A stretch of DNA of 64,000 bases from Tetranychus cinnabarinus (GCA_022266195.1 WHVY01000009.1:1736001-1800000); one strand, 5' to 3'; positions 45,622 through 57,341 are shown, counted from the first letter of the stretch. Numbers and translations are program-made. The notes: generated by a model not told the origin, from the letters alone.

Positions 45622-46067
45622 ATGCCTTTCAAGCCAGTTGAACATCCTAAATGTCCACGATGTAGTAAGTCTGTTTATGCCGCAGAAGAGGTTCTTGCTG
45701 GTGGATCTAAATGGCACAAGGGTTGCTTCAAGTGTGGCCTTTGCAACAAGAGACTCGACTCAACCAACTGCACTGAACATGGACCAAATGAACTTTACTG
45801 TAAACAGTGTTATGGTCGTAAATATGGTCCTAAAGGTGTTGGTTTCGGAGGTGGTGCCGGTTGCTTAAGCATGGATGTTGGTGAACATCTCGGTAACACT
45901 GAATCTCAAGCGTCGTAAGTATATCAGTTTTTGAATCTCGCCATATCCATTTCAAACGAATCCTTCTCATTCTGATTATTTTTTTTCCTTTTTTTCCTTC
46001 TTTTGCTTCATTTTTGTGATTTTTCAATGTCAGGAATAAGCCACATTATGCGCCATCCGCCATCTAA
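45622..46067 (+). CDS. Muscle LIM protein (CRP/MLP family), single LIM domain
   Basis: Exons 45622-45914 and 46034-46067 give 108 aa. One LIM domain has all eight zinc ligands: C11, C14, H32, C35, C38, C41, C60 and C63 (CPRC..., WHKGCFKC, CNKRL, YCKQC). It is followed by the family signature RKYGPKG and a Gly-rich stretch, then GCLSMDVGEHLG. It resembles Drosophila Mlp60A in length and layout. The family acts in muscle Z-disc and actin structures and in muscle gene regulation. The second exon adds only 11 residues (NKPHYAPSAI after the split Ser). A polyadenylation signal (AATAAA) follows near 46155. Confidence 0.93.
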
Positions 46068-48718
46068 ATTCAACTTAATTAGTTCATTACTTTTGCTTCC
46101 TTATGTGTCTGTCTATCTCTCGTTATAAATCATTTATATTAACCCTTCAATGTAAATAAAGTCCACTTTATCTGTACTTTGGTTTTGTTGCAACCAAATT
46201 GTATCCGTTTATCAACATTATTTTGCAAAAAACAATTTTGACGGAACTGGATTGTGATTTCAATCTTCCTTGACCAACCATTTGACCGTCTTTACTTTAC
46301 TTTATGGGTTTATTAAAGAAATGTATCACAACTTGAGACTTCAGGAAAACCAAATGGTAGCTCATAAAATCAACTGGAAAGTATTGCACTGGAACCAACT
46401 TTGAAATAAACAATTGATCTGTTGGAAGACAAGATGTTAATCTTAATAATGTATCTTGAGGTTGATTAATAAAAAAAGGAAACTTTAAATTACTTACCAT
46501 TGCTTAAAATATTTCACAAAATGGATGAAGATGGTTAATCACAAAGAGTAATATATTACTCTTTGGTTAATCATCAGGTTGCTATCAATTGTTATCATCT
46601 GGTAACCATCTCTGACTTTAATCATTTCAATATTTTTTCAATTCTCTGGCAACTCTATTATGTCTTCATAATCTGATAAAGATCATGGGTACGAATTGGC
46701 AGCATATTCAATAGATCTTAAAAATGATCAGTACTTATGAGTAGCTTCTTTGACCCGTTTCTTTCCTTCTGTTTCAATCTTTATCAATTTTACCGAAAAT
46801 TAATCAACTTTGAATAAGATTTTCAATTTCAAACCATTGATAAGTGATATTTTAAAATGCGAATCCAATTTTCAAGGTTGGTTGCGATAAATAACAATGG
46901 ATTGAGATGAACATGGCTGCGACTAAACTGAATTGTTTAATTGTAACATCCTCTCTTAGCTGGAGCAAACACTGACACTTTTAAATTGCTAAATATTTAA
47001 AAGGTTTATTTGAATATCAAGCATTTAAGATTTGGGTAACTCTATGGATATTTTAATGACTGCTTAGGACCTCGGTAGCTTGATTACTAATAAATTTTAA
47101 ACACAATTAATAGGATTCAATGTTGTTTTTGTTAGGATTAAATAAGACGGGAAAATATTAGATTAATATTTTTATTGTGTTTTATAAACTCAGTGTATCA
47201 TTAGCATATTACTAATAATATTTAGTCTTTCATTTTCAAATGCTCATCCAATTTTTAAAATAGAAGCAATTTGTTTCTTTTTGATCGATGATTAGACATA
47301 TTATAAAAACTCATTATCAGTAAAAACACGATTACTGGTGAAAAAACTGTTGCTTTAAACCCTAGTTATTGAGATGGCCGCGTGAGCTCTCAACTAAATT
47401 ACCGATAAACTTGATAAAATCAATGGTTGGCCTAATGATTATCATGAATATCCTATAAACAGTTAAGTTTAACAAGGTAAATCGATTAAAGTATTGAATA
47501 ATTGATTGTTCATTTCGTGGTAAACATTAGATCGATTCAAGCAAGCAAGATGCTGAGTTTGAAAAGAAACATTGTTTATCTAAAATACCGATTGAATACA
47601 AAAACATATAACATTGAAAAATTGAAATCTAAATTAATAGATTCTTGGATTACTGCTTTCAATTACTCAGAAAACCAATACTAGTTTATAAATTGAAAAT
47701 GGTATTTGTTAATCTACCCATTTGAAGAAGTGGGTTTAGTCTCTATGATAAATTTACAGATATTTTGTTGTTTTTGATTATTATTGACAATTTCTTTGAA
47801 GTGAGTGCATTTTGAACGACGATGTTGGTGGTGAATGTTTATGACAGCTTAAATGGATGTAAACTCTGAAAATGCAACAACTTTTGTTTGTCATAACGAT
47901 AGATAAAATTTGGTGAAATTAACCTGAACTCAGTCCTTTGAATGGTCAAGTTGATTTTCATTCAATCATTTGTTAGTCTTGCAGCTGATTGATTTGAGTA
48001 TTCATTTAAAACTAGATTATGATGAATGTATGCTGGTTTTCAAAAAGTTCAGATGAAGATGAATAGCAGTGATCCAATTTGATATTAAGTTTGCTTGCTT
48101 TTTAACTCGTCTTTAATCGATACTCAACGATGATTTTGATTTTGCTGATTATCATAAAATCCAATGCTTTTTCCGGAAACTTGTCTAACTTGAAATGAGC
48201 GAGAGAAGCAAAAGATTATAGACGAAAAAAAAGACAATGCTAAAGTAATGGAGTTATGTTAAGGTGACTGAAAAAAGGTGAATCAGTTGTAATTAGGCAG
48301 GAGTAAAATTACAAAGCAAGGAAATGTCACCGAGCAAATGAAAAAGGGAAGGTCAAGAGCTAAAAAAGTTGAAAAATGATGTTATTAAGAAATTGAGAAA
48401 TTAAGCGATGATGATTTAGCGGATGTAAAAAACTTAAGAATGAATCACCGTTAGTAATTGCAGAGAGGGAATCGGTATGAAGAAGAAGGTATGTATATAT
48501 AGATGAAACAAATGGTTTACAGTTTGATTTGAACAGTTAGAGAAAAAAGGCTTTGGCCAAAAAATCCTTGGTATCTGTTGTTTTATAGATGACAATTGAA
48601 AAGATTGACGAGCTTCGTATATAAATATTTTTTGATGGTGAAGTAGAATGAAAAGCAAAAAAAGAACCAAATTATTGGATGTAGTACTTATGGATTTAGT
48701 TTAAGCAGCAATCCAAAA
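46068..48718. other. Intergenic between LIM gene and kinesin-GID4 gene
   Basis: A minus ORF at about 46297-46500 lacks family features. Apart from a palindrome (46542-46565) I see nothing in it. The right end should hold the 3' UTR of the chimeric gene. Confidence 0.4.
46542..46565. repeat. Perfect 24-bp palindrome
   Basis: CAAAGAGTAATA followed by its exact reverse complement. Imperfect pairing extends outward through GGTTAATCA / GGTTAATCATC. Confidence 0.7.
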
Positions 48719-50494
48719 TTATCGAAACTCGAACACTTGGGTTGAAGTTTCATTAACGTGTTTTAGAATGAGTGATTGGTACCTATCAAAGAGATAATCA
48801 AATTATTAATAATCAGTAAGTATAAGGGCAATCATTTGTTATAGTAAACTTCTAATTGGATGCAGTGGAATGGTAATTTATAAAATTACCAATAAGAAAA
48901 GATGAAGATTAATTTCTGGGTGATTCAAGGATCAAAATTGCTAAATATAATTAGAAATAAACTTACATCTCAGATGACCTATGATAATAGTAACCTTCGA
49001 TCAATTGAGTCTTCTTGTTGAAGCAAATATAATAAAAACCAGCAAAACTAGCTCCATTAATTTCTTTTATGGTATGATCGGGTACAAGGAAATGTTCCTT
49101 CCATCTCATAAACATACAATCAAAGTTGTCCAACTGAGCGTAATCAAAATTATCAGAATTGAAAGTATTTACAAAATTTTCGGCAAAAGGCTGAAACTTA
49201 GACCAATGTTTTTTGTCAACTTCTTCATCGGCTTCCCATTTCCTTGTTAAGAATGGATATCTCTTTGATATGATTTCTCCATGGAAGAAAGTTGTCATGG
49301 TTGGAAATTCTTCCGTTAAACCTGTAAGATTAAAACGTAAATAATTATTAAGGAAGCAAAATTAGAGGCAGATTGACAGGGAGAATGGAAGTACAATGTA
49401 ATAAGAAAAAGACAAAGGCGAGAAAACAAATAAACATGAAGTAATTGAAGGTATTGACATTCTTTGTTATTTCTAAAAGACATAAAGTCTACAAAAAAAA
49501 ATGATTTTGTTTTCTTGTGCGCCTAATTATCAAATAAAGTTCAATCTATCGAAAAGATAAAATATGAGCAATATTATGATTCACATATATCATTCAAGAT
49601 GTCATTGTAATGTAATACAACGACAGTAGTACTTTATCTCTTTTCCAATTTTACATTTGTATTTCACATGTAATGCAAGGTTAATGCCACTGAGCGATAA
49701 AATTCATACCTATTATCTTGAGGTATCCACAGAGGTATGAGTTAGCTTTGTCAACGTGCTGTAAAATAACTTCAACATCATATGAGTTTCCTTTTGATTT
49801 CTGGTGGCCAGCAAACCTTGATCCATTGTAGAGAAGAGAACTATTAATACCAGTCATTTGTGAATTAGCTAGTAATGGTGGACCGAGTAGATGAAGCTTT
49901 TTAGATGAAGCATTATATCCCATGAGCACATCTTTAACGATTGTCTTTGCAGCTTCTTCATAAACGGTATCTTGAGTTGCATTTGGTTTGAACACTTTGT
50001 CAAAGACATACACTTTACCCTGTAAAAAGATCAGAGTTTACATTAAAGTGAAAAAAATGATAATAGAGAAGAGGACAGAGGATGTTGGAAGATAGTCAAT
50101 GGTGGCGAGTAACAAAAGCATCAAAACACAGGATTGGAGTTAAAATAAGAATAAGGAAAGGAGAACAGTATGGTAAAGACGGAATTTCGGAAGAGGGTAA
50201 AAAAGAGAACAAAGACTAGATAATGCGGAAGATTAAATGAGAGGAGCTTGAAACAGGGTAACAAAAAGAAGAAAAGGTGAAATCAAAAGTCTATATACAT
50301 ATGAAACGCAGAAAATAAAAACAAAGACACAAAGAAACAATGATAATAATTACCCCAATTGATACGCAATCTTCAGTGTTGGTTGGATATTTAACTATAT
50401 ATTTTGATTCAGCTTTAACCTCACTTTCATTGACAGGTCTCAACCTACAGACTACTTTAATATTACAAACAGCATCATTAATGTCTGCCGACAT
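48719..50494 (-). CDS. GID4: Chimeric gene: kinesin-1 motor N-terminus fused to GID4
   Basis: Four exons (50494-50354, 50019-49710, 49321-48967 and 48782-48719) give 289 aa with all phases consistent (0, 1, 0 net). Residues 1-83 match the start of kinesin-1 heavy chain: NIKVVCRLRPVNESE, then GKVYVFDKVFKPNATQ, KTIVKDVLMGYN. The match stops just before the kinesin P-loop (GYNGTIFAYGQT in the family). From residue 84, within the same exon and frame (junction 49911/49912), the protein is GID4: LLYNGSRFAGHQKSKGNSYD, YLCGYLKI, FHGEIISKRYPFLTRKW, FMRWKEHFLVPDHTIK, SFAGFYYICF, ending VFEFR. GID4 is the degron-recognition subunit of the GID/CTLH E3 ligase. The kinesin piece cannot bind ATP. The other possibility is that real GID4 starts at an internal Met (for example M81 or MTGINSSL). 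Confidence 0.88.
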
Positions 50495-51054
50495 TGATAG
50501 AATAAAGTATACACAGAAATAAAAAAACGCAAAAAGGTAAACTAGTTGGTTCAGCCCAAGGAAAAAAGTAACCGTTTAGGATCCAAATCTGAACACTACA
50601 GTGTTTATTTACTATCATCAGTATACAGGACCTGTATTAACATAATAATACATTTCTTACACATGCCCACCTCAGTGAGCTTTAGAAGCCCGCCAAATTT
50701 GAAAGCTTACTAGTGAGACTCCAAGACCAAGTTTAATTGTAAAATAATACAAACAAAATGTAATATAAAATAGATTTATAAGAAAAAATAAGTGGTACAT
50801 TAAGGCGAATAAAATGAATCGAATTGAGTTGAATACCTGAAATTGTCCGTCTAATGTTTCAAGCGCAAAATTTGAAAAAACTAAATTTCTTATCTTTTAA
50901 CCAAAAATTGTTGTTTACGCTATTTTTAAGATCGCTTTAATTAATTATTAATTTGATTTTTCAATTAAATTCCAAGGATATTTCAATTAATATGGGGGAA
51001 CATCGAATGGACAACAGAGTAACTTTGGTTGCTCAACTGTACGTGTAAAGTAAT
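50495..51054. other. Intergenic upstream of the kinesin-GID4 gene
   Basis: AT-rich, with no gene seen. It should hold the promoter of the chimeric gene. Confidence 0.4.
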
Positions 51055-52045
51055 CAACATTTTGTTAAGAGTATAGCCATTTTTATGGTAATTAAAATAT
51101 ATTTTACAGAACTAATAAGATATGTGAAGCTTAATCTAATGTTTTCAACAAATCTCAATCCAATATTGTACACAGAATTCAATTCTTTCTCGTTCAACTT
51201 TTTCCCAATTATCAATGTTCAAAACAATTGCTGATAAATCTTTATTCCTTCTCATTCACTTTAATCATGTATCTAAATTGAGCAAAATGAGTCCAATTTT
51301 CATCATTTCATCAAATCAATATCTTTTATGGATAGCTTGATTCAACCAAAAGACGACCAGAAACATAAGTTAGATCAGCGCCATGGAATCAAAACTTGGA
51401 ACATGATTGTCTGTATGATAATGGCCATAGACTTTACCGATTTCTATCCCATCCTTTGAGCAATATTTAACTCCAAACATCTAACAAGGGAAGGCCTCTT
51501 GCTTGATTGATTTTTGCTTTTTTTACGCTGAAGCGCGGTGTTTGATATTTAGGCATTTTAATCAAAGATAGTAACACATTGCAGTCACTGAGAATCACAT
51601 AAACAATTGAAAATATCTCAATGAAAATTGTAAATCACTTTTCAGTGACTCCAAGAGATTTCAATGCAATCTTCACTTAAAAGGGCCTGAATATCAAGAC
51701 TCGCGCACCAGTGTAAAATAGCAAAAAATACTTGTCTAATTATTTTTCGTTCTTTACAAAATCAACGCGAAAAAAATGAAAAAATCGGTCAAACAAGGGA
51801 ACTTTTGCTTGTAAGTTGGACAAACAAAAACAATGCTATAAACTCTTCCAGTTGTTCTGAATGATATGCAGGAGAAGAATCTATTGGACTAATTAAAATA
51901 TAATTCGGCGATATTTTATTTAACTCATTGAAAAGCTAAAAGTTAATCTTTCAAACCGGAATTCTTGGCTTTTTATCTGCAAAATACATGGAATCAAAAC
52001 ATTTAGACGGTAACATTGAGCAATGAGCAACAAGGACAAACATTG
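51055..52045 (-). pseudogene. Carboxylesterase pseudogene
   Basis: 51055-51480 matches the 3' UTR and C-terminal coding part of CCE C (60055 onward), with frameshifts and stops. 51481-51810 is an unrelated insertion. 51811-51910 resumes the match (GTAAGTTGGACAAAC). Sequence then jumps to the region coding for GLRDQLLAL-type residues and runs to about 52045. The jump removes the part that would carry the catalytic Ser and Glu, so no active enzyme could be made. It is oriented like the three intact esterases and is a fourth member of the cluster. Confidence 0.85.
51481..51810. mobile_element. 330-bp insertion in the esterase pseudogene
   Basis: Its boundaries are defined by loss and resumption of esterase homology. 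Both ends carry similar short sequence (ACAAGGGAA...TTGCTTG at about 51484 and 51792). This could be a target duplication or terminal repeat of a small element. No coding capacity. Confidence 0.45.
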
Positions 52046-53928
52046 GAATACAACTTTTACTCTTTTCCTTGAATTCATTTTCCATCTCCTCTTCCTCTTC
52101 TTCCAACTCCCCTGAACAACCGACAAAACAGCAGTAAAAGATATGGCTGTCAAAGCTCTGCTTTTTTCTTGCCGCCTGTTGATCAGCTCAAGTTTGTTGT
52201 TGTTTGTCTCATTGTTATTGACGTTATTAAAAAAATAATTCACCAAATTTCATCTTCTCCGTCCTTTTCATTATTGTTTTCATGAATATCATCATAAATA
52301 TCTTTGCAACTTTTTATCTGGTTATTTTTTCCAACTCAAACAAGATTAACCTTAACCAAATCCTTAACAAACAAGATCAACCTTGCTCAGTTCTCTGTAT
52401 TAAACCAACGTTAACAGTTCTTACTTTTTTTCATGTTGTTTTCAATGATAATAATCTATTTTCACCATCTCCATCAGCTACTCGATAATTTTTGTTTATC
52501 ATTTTTTCATTCTTTTTGTTCATCTTTCATCGTTTACAAATTGAGGTTGTGAGGCATTTCAGACTTACAACTAATCTTTTTCGTGTCAAAAATACTTGAA
52601 TGTATATTTGAACACACATCAGGTTTAATGAATTGACCTGATAGTTTACTGTCCTTACCAAAACCATTAATCTAAAACCAAGATTATCCTTATTATCTTT
52701 AGATTAACTTGATATTTTTGTTTTTTCCCTGATAACAATCGAACAAGCAACATCTCATTGACATCATGACATTTCCATACAAATGCGCTTACAGAATGAT
52801 CTTAAATCAAATCAAATGTCATCATCTAACCTCTTATAAAACTAAATTCAAACAAAAGCAAATGTTTATTAATGTCAACAAATGCAATATCCAAATGAAA
52901 ACGGAACCAAATCATTTAAATCTGCTTCAAATCAAACGTTATTGTTTCCATTGACTCTATTTACTTGGATTAAAAGGATTCTAGAGGAATGAACACATTA
53001 AAAACACATGAATACCGATTTACGATGAAGGAACATGATGAACATGGAATGATTGGCGATAAAAAATTTTGTTACATTTTAAACGCTGGAAAAGGTGCTT
53101 CTGTTTATTGAGCTTAATGATGAGGTTGAACCGTAAAACCACCAAAAGAAAAGGCTCAATCAAAAGAAAGGGTAAAAATAGCTCAATTTGAAGGAATAAT
53201 CAATCGAGAATAAATTAATATTAAAATTTAAATTATCACATAATCTAAAGGTAAATGAAATGTTTAATGAGAAATTAATAATCTCAATTAACATATAGTA
53301 TAATTCAGATTAATATAGATATTGATAAAAAAAAACACTTTTGCCTGTAATCCTATTCTTGCTGTTTTGCAAGTTAAATCTCGCTATTCTGGGCTATTTT
53401 GGTTTACCTGTTCAGAGTGCCGCAAGGTGATGATGGACACAAAAGTGGCTGAACATGAGATTAAAGCTAGAAGGTAAAAGTCATTAATAATTGATCCAAA
53501 ATATAACTAACTGGTGAGAGAGGATAAATAAAAGATCGAGGTTGATGATCGTGTTCGATTCTTGATCTAGCTTTTTCATCTAACATGTTTATCCAATCTT
53601 TATCTTTATCAACTGGTCAATTACATTATAAACCGTGAAAAAGGCGAAAATGAGCGACTCTTTAAATAAATTCAGTCTTGAGGTCAAGTGAGTCGACATG
53701 ATTGCTTTACTTTTCACCCTCCTTTGGCTTTCTCCTCCTTGACTCACTTCACTCTCTCCCAAAATCAATCTGATCTTGTAATACATAAATTGACCGTCTT
53801 TCAAATGATTTAAAGATTCGCTAGTCCATATCTTCATGTTCAATTGTGTCATTACCACAAGTTGAACATTTCATTTTGTGTTTACAGTTTTAAGTTTATC
53901 ATTATTAAACCTTTTTCATCAACCAACC
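52046..53928. other. Intergenic upstream of the Tyr/Gly-rich secreted protein
   Basis: AT-rich, with only short unsupported ORFs. No repeat family recognised. Confidence 0.4.
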
Positions 53929-55224
53929 ATGTTGTCAGTCTATATCGTTCCAGTGTTACTCTCCATCTTATGCATAAGCCAAGTTTACTCGGCTGACTCA
54001 AAGTTTCCTGGTTACAGCCATCAAATACTTGAGATTGACTTCAATACTTTGAGAGGATTGCTTGCCGAAGAAAAGCTTGGTGACAATGTGAAACGATCAT
54101 CATCAGTTAATCCTGGTTCAGCTGCTTTATTGCCTGGAAATACTGGTAGCCAAAGTCCTATCTCTTTACCTTCCAACAACCAATACTCCTCGCTTCCAAT
54201 CCCAATGTACCTTCGTAACCCCAGTCCAGTTAAGAAGCCATCTTGTGAAAATTCTCAGAAGGTTCTCAGAACTCCTTTAGCTGCTGCCTCGTCTGCTGTA
54301 TCTGCAACTCATTATGGACTTTCATCTGCTTCAGTATCACCTGTACCATCAGCAGGACAACAAAGTGAAATAGCTAGAAATCGTTATTCAACTTTAACTC
54401 GTACTTATGCTGATTCTGCCGTTAAACCTGTCTCAAATCAAAACTTGTCATCACAAGCATCAGTTCCCGTCGAATATGCAAAATCTACTGAAATTCATTC
54501 TGCAGAAACTGCATCCAATGGTGCTTCTACTGTCCTCGCTCAAGCTGGTTACGCTGCTGTTAGTCCCAACTCTCATCTTGCCATTGCTGCTCCAACAAGT
54601 GCATCTGGTTATGATTCAGGAAATATGCAAGCTTTGGGTCAAGGTGCTTCAGTTGCTAAATTACCAGGATTGAAACCTCTTGCCATTGAGGAAAATCAAA
54701 AGGCCGCTTTCCAAGATTTCACCGGAGCTTTGGAGAATCACGAATTTAAACCATTGACTAATCAAGATGTTTACAACTTACCAGTCGTCAGTCATTCAGC
54801 TTTAACTGGTGGTGCAGTCTCAGCGCCCCAATCTCAAGGAGCTTATAAAAGTTACTCAAATCAAGGAAACAACAATTATGGCGCCAGTCCCAACCAAGGT
54901 TACATGAAGCAATATAATGGATACACAGAAGCTGCAGCTCCACCAAGTTATAACGAAGCTCCAGCAATGAGCTCTTCATACGGTGGTTTAAGCGACTCTC
55001 AATCTTATGGTGGTCAATATTATGGTGGAGCAAATTCAGCACCATCATATGGTGTCTCTTCCAACGGACCTAATACTCAATCATATGGAGGAGCACAAAA
55101 TGTTGGACAGTATTATAATAATGCTCAAAGTGGAGTCGGTCAATCATACGGTTATCCATCTGGTAGCTATGAAAGCTCTGATAGCCAAGGTTGGAATAGT
55201 CCTCTTCGAGCTTTTATTAAGTAA
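53929..55224 (+). CDS. Secreted Ser/Ala/Tyr/Gly-rich structural-type protein
   Basis: 431 aa, single exon from the ATG at 53929 (an earlier GTG-initiated extension is not used). A signal peptide is clear (MLSVYIVPVLLSILCISQVYS, about 21 residues). The middle is Ser/Ala/Pro/Val-rich and non-repetitive. From about residue 300 there are short Tyr/Gly/Gln/Ser repeats (SYGG, QYYGG, SYGV, QSYGYPSGSY) typical of cuticle, eggshell or adhesive proteins, where tyrosines may cross-link. A single Cys (in KKPSCENSQK) could support dimerisation. No chitin-binding Rebers-Riddiford motif is visible. I do not recognise a named family. A structural extracellular role is inference. Confidence 0.8.
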   Translation: MLSVYIVPVLLSILCISQVYSADSKFPGYSHQILEIDFNTLRGLLAEEKLGDNVKRSSSVNPGSAALLPGNTGSQSPISLPSNNQYSSLPIPMYLRNPSPVKKPSCENSQKVLRTPLAAASSAVSATHYGLSSASVSPVPSAGQQSEIARNRYSTLTRTYADSAVKPVSNQNLSSQASVPVEYAKSTEIHSAETASNGASTVLAQAGYAAVSPNSHLAIAAPTSASGYDSGNMQALGQGASVAKLPGLKPLAIEENQKAAFQDFTGALENHEFKPLTNQDVYNLPVVSHSALTGGAVSAPQSQGAYKSYSNQGNNNYGASPNQGYMKQYNGYTEAAAPPSYNEAPAMSSSYGGLSDSQSYGGQYYGGANSAPSYGVSSNGPNTQSYGGAQNVGQYYNNAQSGVGQSYGYPSGSYESSDSQGWNSPLRAFIK

Positions 55225-55649
55225 TTCAGTATTCGTTAACAGTTTAAGAACGCATAAATTATTTAAATAAATGTTAATTGTAACAATAATTCAAGTTTTC
55301 CCACTTATTATGCACTCGTTTTAGATCAAAACATTGCGTTCTTTTGGTTTAATTTTTCTTAACATGTCATTTAACAAATGTTCAAAATTTTAACAAAACA
55401 AAACAGTTTAAGGACTAATTGGAAATGGTAATCATTAATCAATAGTAGTCAACATTTAATAATTTAGCCATCATGAATGGGATGAGTATATCGTCAGAAT
55501 CCATCATTGTATAAAGTATCGAATCATCAGAATATCAATTTTTGTAACATCAATACAGAAAAGTGATCTCTTAAATAATATGATTTTGCAGATCTATTAA
55601 CACTTCAGATATACTTCGACTATTATATTAATTTGTACATTAAAGTATA
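55225..55649. other. 3' flanks of two convergent genes
   Basis: AATAAA near 55265 suits the secreted protein gene. Nothing else seen. Confidence 0.45.
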
Positions 55650-57341
55650 TTATACAGAACTCATAAGATATGTAAATTTTAAGTTATTGTTTTTAACGAA
55701 TCCATCCCATTGTCGCACACAGAATTCAACTCGTTCTCGATCAACTTCACCCAAATCATCAATGTTCAAAACCATTGCTGATAAATCTTTATTCAATCGT
55801 TTCCACTCCTTGTCATTCACTCTAGGCATGTATCCAAATTCAGCAAAATAAGTCCAAATTTTCATCATTTCACGACTTAAATCAATATCTCTTTGTGGAT
55901 AACCTGGTTTAATCAATGGATGACCAAAAACATAAGTTAGATCAGCGCCATGGCAGGTACCCATCCAGGGACTGTCATCGCATATGGTATTGAGACTGGG
56001 AACAGGCTTCTGTGTATGATAATAGCCATAAACTTTACCGGTTCCTAGATCGCCCTTTGAACAATATTTAATTCCAAACATATAAGTTGGACAAACTAAA
56101 ATGGTATCACTGTAAGCCCTCTCTAGTTGTTTCAAAAGATATGCCGATGAAAGATCTGTTGATGAATTGAAATATAAATCAGTGTAAAATCCTAGTGAGT
56201 CTTCTTTGAAAATTAATGAAAGGTAATCAACTGCTTGTGAGTAATTAAGAGTAACGTCGATTTTTGGATTGAATTGAGTAGCACTGAGAAGTCCCATAAA
56301 CATGGTAAATTCATTCTTCTCCACACCAAGCAAGATGTCGTGTGAATTATCAAATATTCCCTTTGAAAATGCTTCCAATGGGCTGTAAGGAAGGAAATCA
56401 TCTCCGTAAAACCAACGAAATCTCAGAGGACCATCAGATTGAGCATTAAGGATTGTCGATGAAGGTAAATTTTGTAAGCAATTGAGTAAGTCAGTAGATG
56501 AAGCACATGGAGTACGGCTGACAACAGTAAAACTGTTATTTAGGATGTAATCAGAATCCTCAACTGGAAACATAATTGTTCCTGATTGGAGTATTGCTCT
56601 TTTGAATAAACCTTTGGATAGAGGGGATAAAATATGTGCTGAAACTGACATGGAACCTGCAGATTCTCCGAAAATTGTCACCTGATCAGGATCACCACCA
56701 AATTTATCGATATTTTCTTTAACCCATTGAAGAGCTAAAAGTTGATCTCTCAAACCAATGTTTGCTGGGATTCTTGGTTCTTTATCACCAAAATGCATGA
56801 AACCAAAAGCATCAACACGGTAATTGTGAGTAACAAGGACAACATCGTGCAGAGGAACTATTGGAATGCCATCATAATATTCATTGCCGAATCCAGTGGC
56901 CAAAGCTCCACCATAGATCCAAAATAAAACAGGTCTTAAGAACGACGTTTTCGATGATTTAAGAGTTGATTCAGTAACATAAACATTGATAAATAAACAG
57001 TCTTCATCACTTTGATCTGTTACGATGGGCTTTTGCAAACAAGGTGATCCATAGTTGACTACTTGCTTAACACTTGTCCAATTATCTGGTTTAACAGGTG
57101 ATTGGAATCTTAGAGGTCCGACGGGAGGTTTAGCAAACGGAATGCCCAAGAAATGGGCAACTTTCACTTTCTCGTATTCAATGAATTTGCCTTGAACAGG
57201 TCCATTTGATATCCTCACAACAGGAGTTGAATCAATCGGATAAACTATTTGAATGAAAAACGCATACAGCAAAATATACAGTACCAATATAAATAACAAG
57301 ATCGTTGAAGCAATTATTGATGGAAGAAGTAGCTTGCTCAT
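55650..57341 (-). CDS. Membrane-anchored carboxylesterase (CCE B), intronless
   Basis: 563 aa in one exon, from the ATG at 57341. An uncleaved hydrophobic segment (about residues 7-33) predicts a type II signal anchor with the enzyme outside or in the lumen. The triad is intact: Ser228 in FGESAGSMS, the Glu of GVEKNEF and the His of GTCHGADL. The oxyanion motif is WIYGGAL instead of the usual HGG, a His-to-Tyr change shared with CCE C. The intron that CCE A has after FAEFG is absent and the frame runs through it (FAEFGYMPRV). It is closer to CCE C than to CCE A. The substrate is unknown and a detoxification or digestive esterase is plausible (inference). Confidence 0.94.
   Translation of the reverse strand: MSKLLLPSIIASTILLFILVLYILLYAFFIQIVYPIDSTPVVRISNGPVQGKFIEYEKVKVAHFLGIPFAKPPVGPLRFQSPVKPDNWTSVKQVVNYGSPCLQKPIVTDQSDEDCLFINVYVTESTLKSSKTSFLRPVLFWIYGGALATGFGNEYYDGIPIVPLHDVVLVTHNYRVDAFGFMHFGDKEPRIPANIGLRDQLLALQWVKENIDKFGGDPDQVTIFGESAGSMSVSAHILSPLSKGLFKRAILQSGTIMFPVEDSDYILNNSFTVVSRTPCASSTDLLNCLQNLPSSTILNAQSDGPLRFRWFYGDDFLPYSPLEAFSKGIFDNSHDILLGVEKNEFTMFMGLLSATQFNPKIDVTLNYSQAVDYLSLIFKEDSLGFYTDLYFNSSTDLSSAYLLKQLERAYSDTILVCPTYMFGIKYCSKGDLGTGKVYGYYHTQKPVPSLNTICDDSPWMGTCHGADLTYVFGHPLIKPGYPQRDIDLSREMMKIWTYFAEFGYMPRVNDKEWKRLNKDLSAMVLNIDDLGEVDRERVEFCVRQWDGFVKNNNLKFTYLMSSV

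Noticed and set aside
46297..46500. 67-codon minus ORF beginning next to a GTAAGT-like site
   Set aside because: No family similarity and no partner exon. The site would lie within the start codon region.
48434..48670. 78-codon minus ORF downstream of GID4
   Set aside because: Hydrophobic AT-derived sequence after the GID4 stop. Treated as 3' flank.
52282..52488. 68-codon plus ORF with a possible signal-like start
   Set aside because: Short, with no conserved features, in a region of low coding character.
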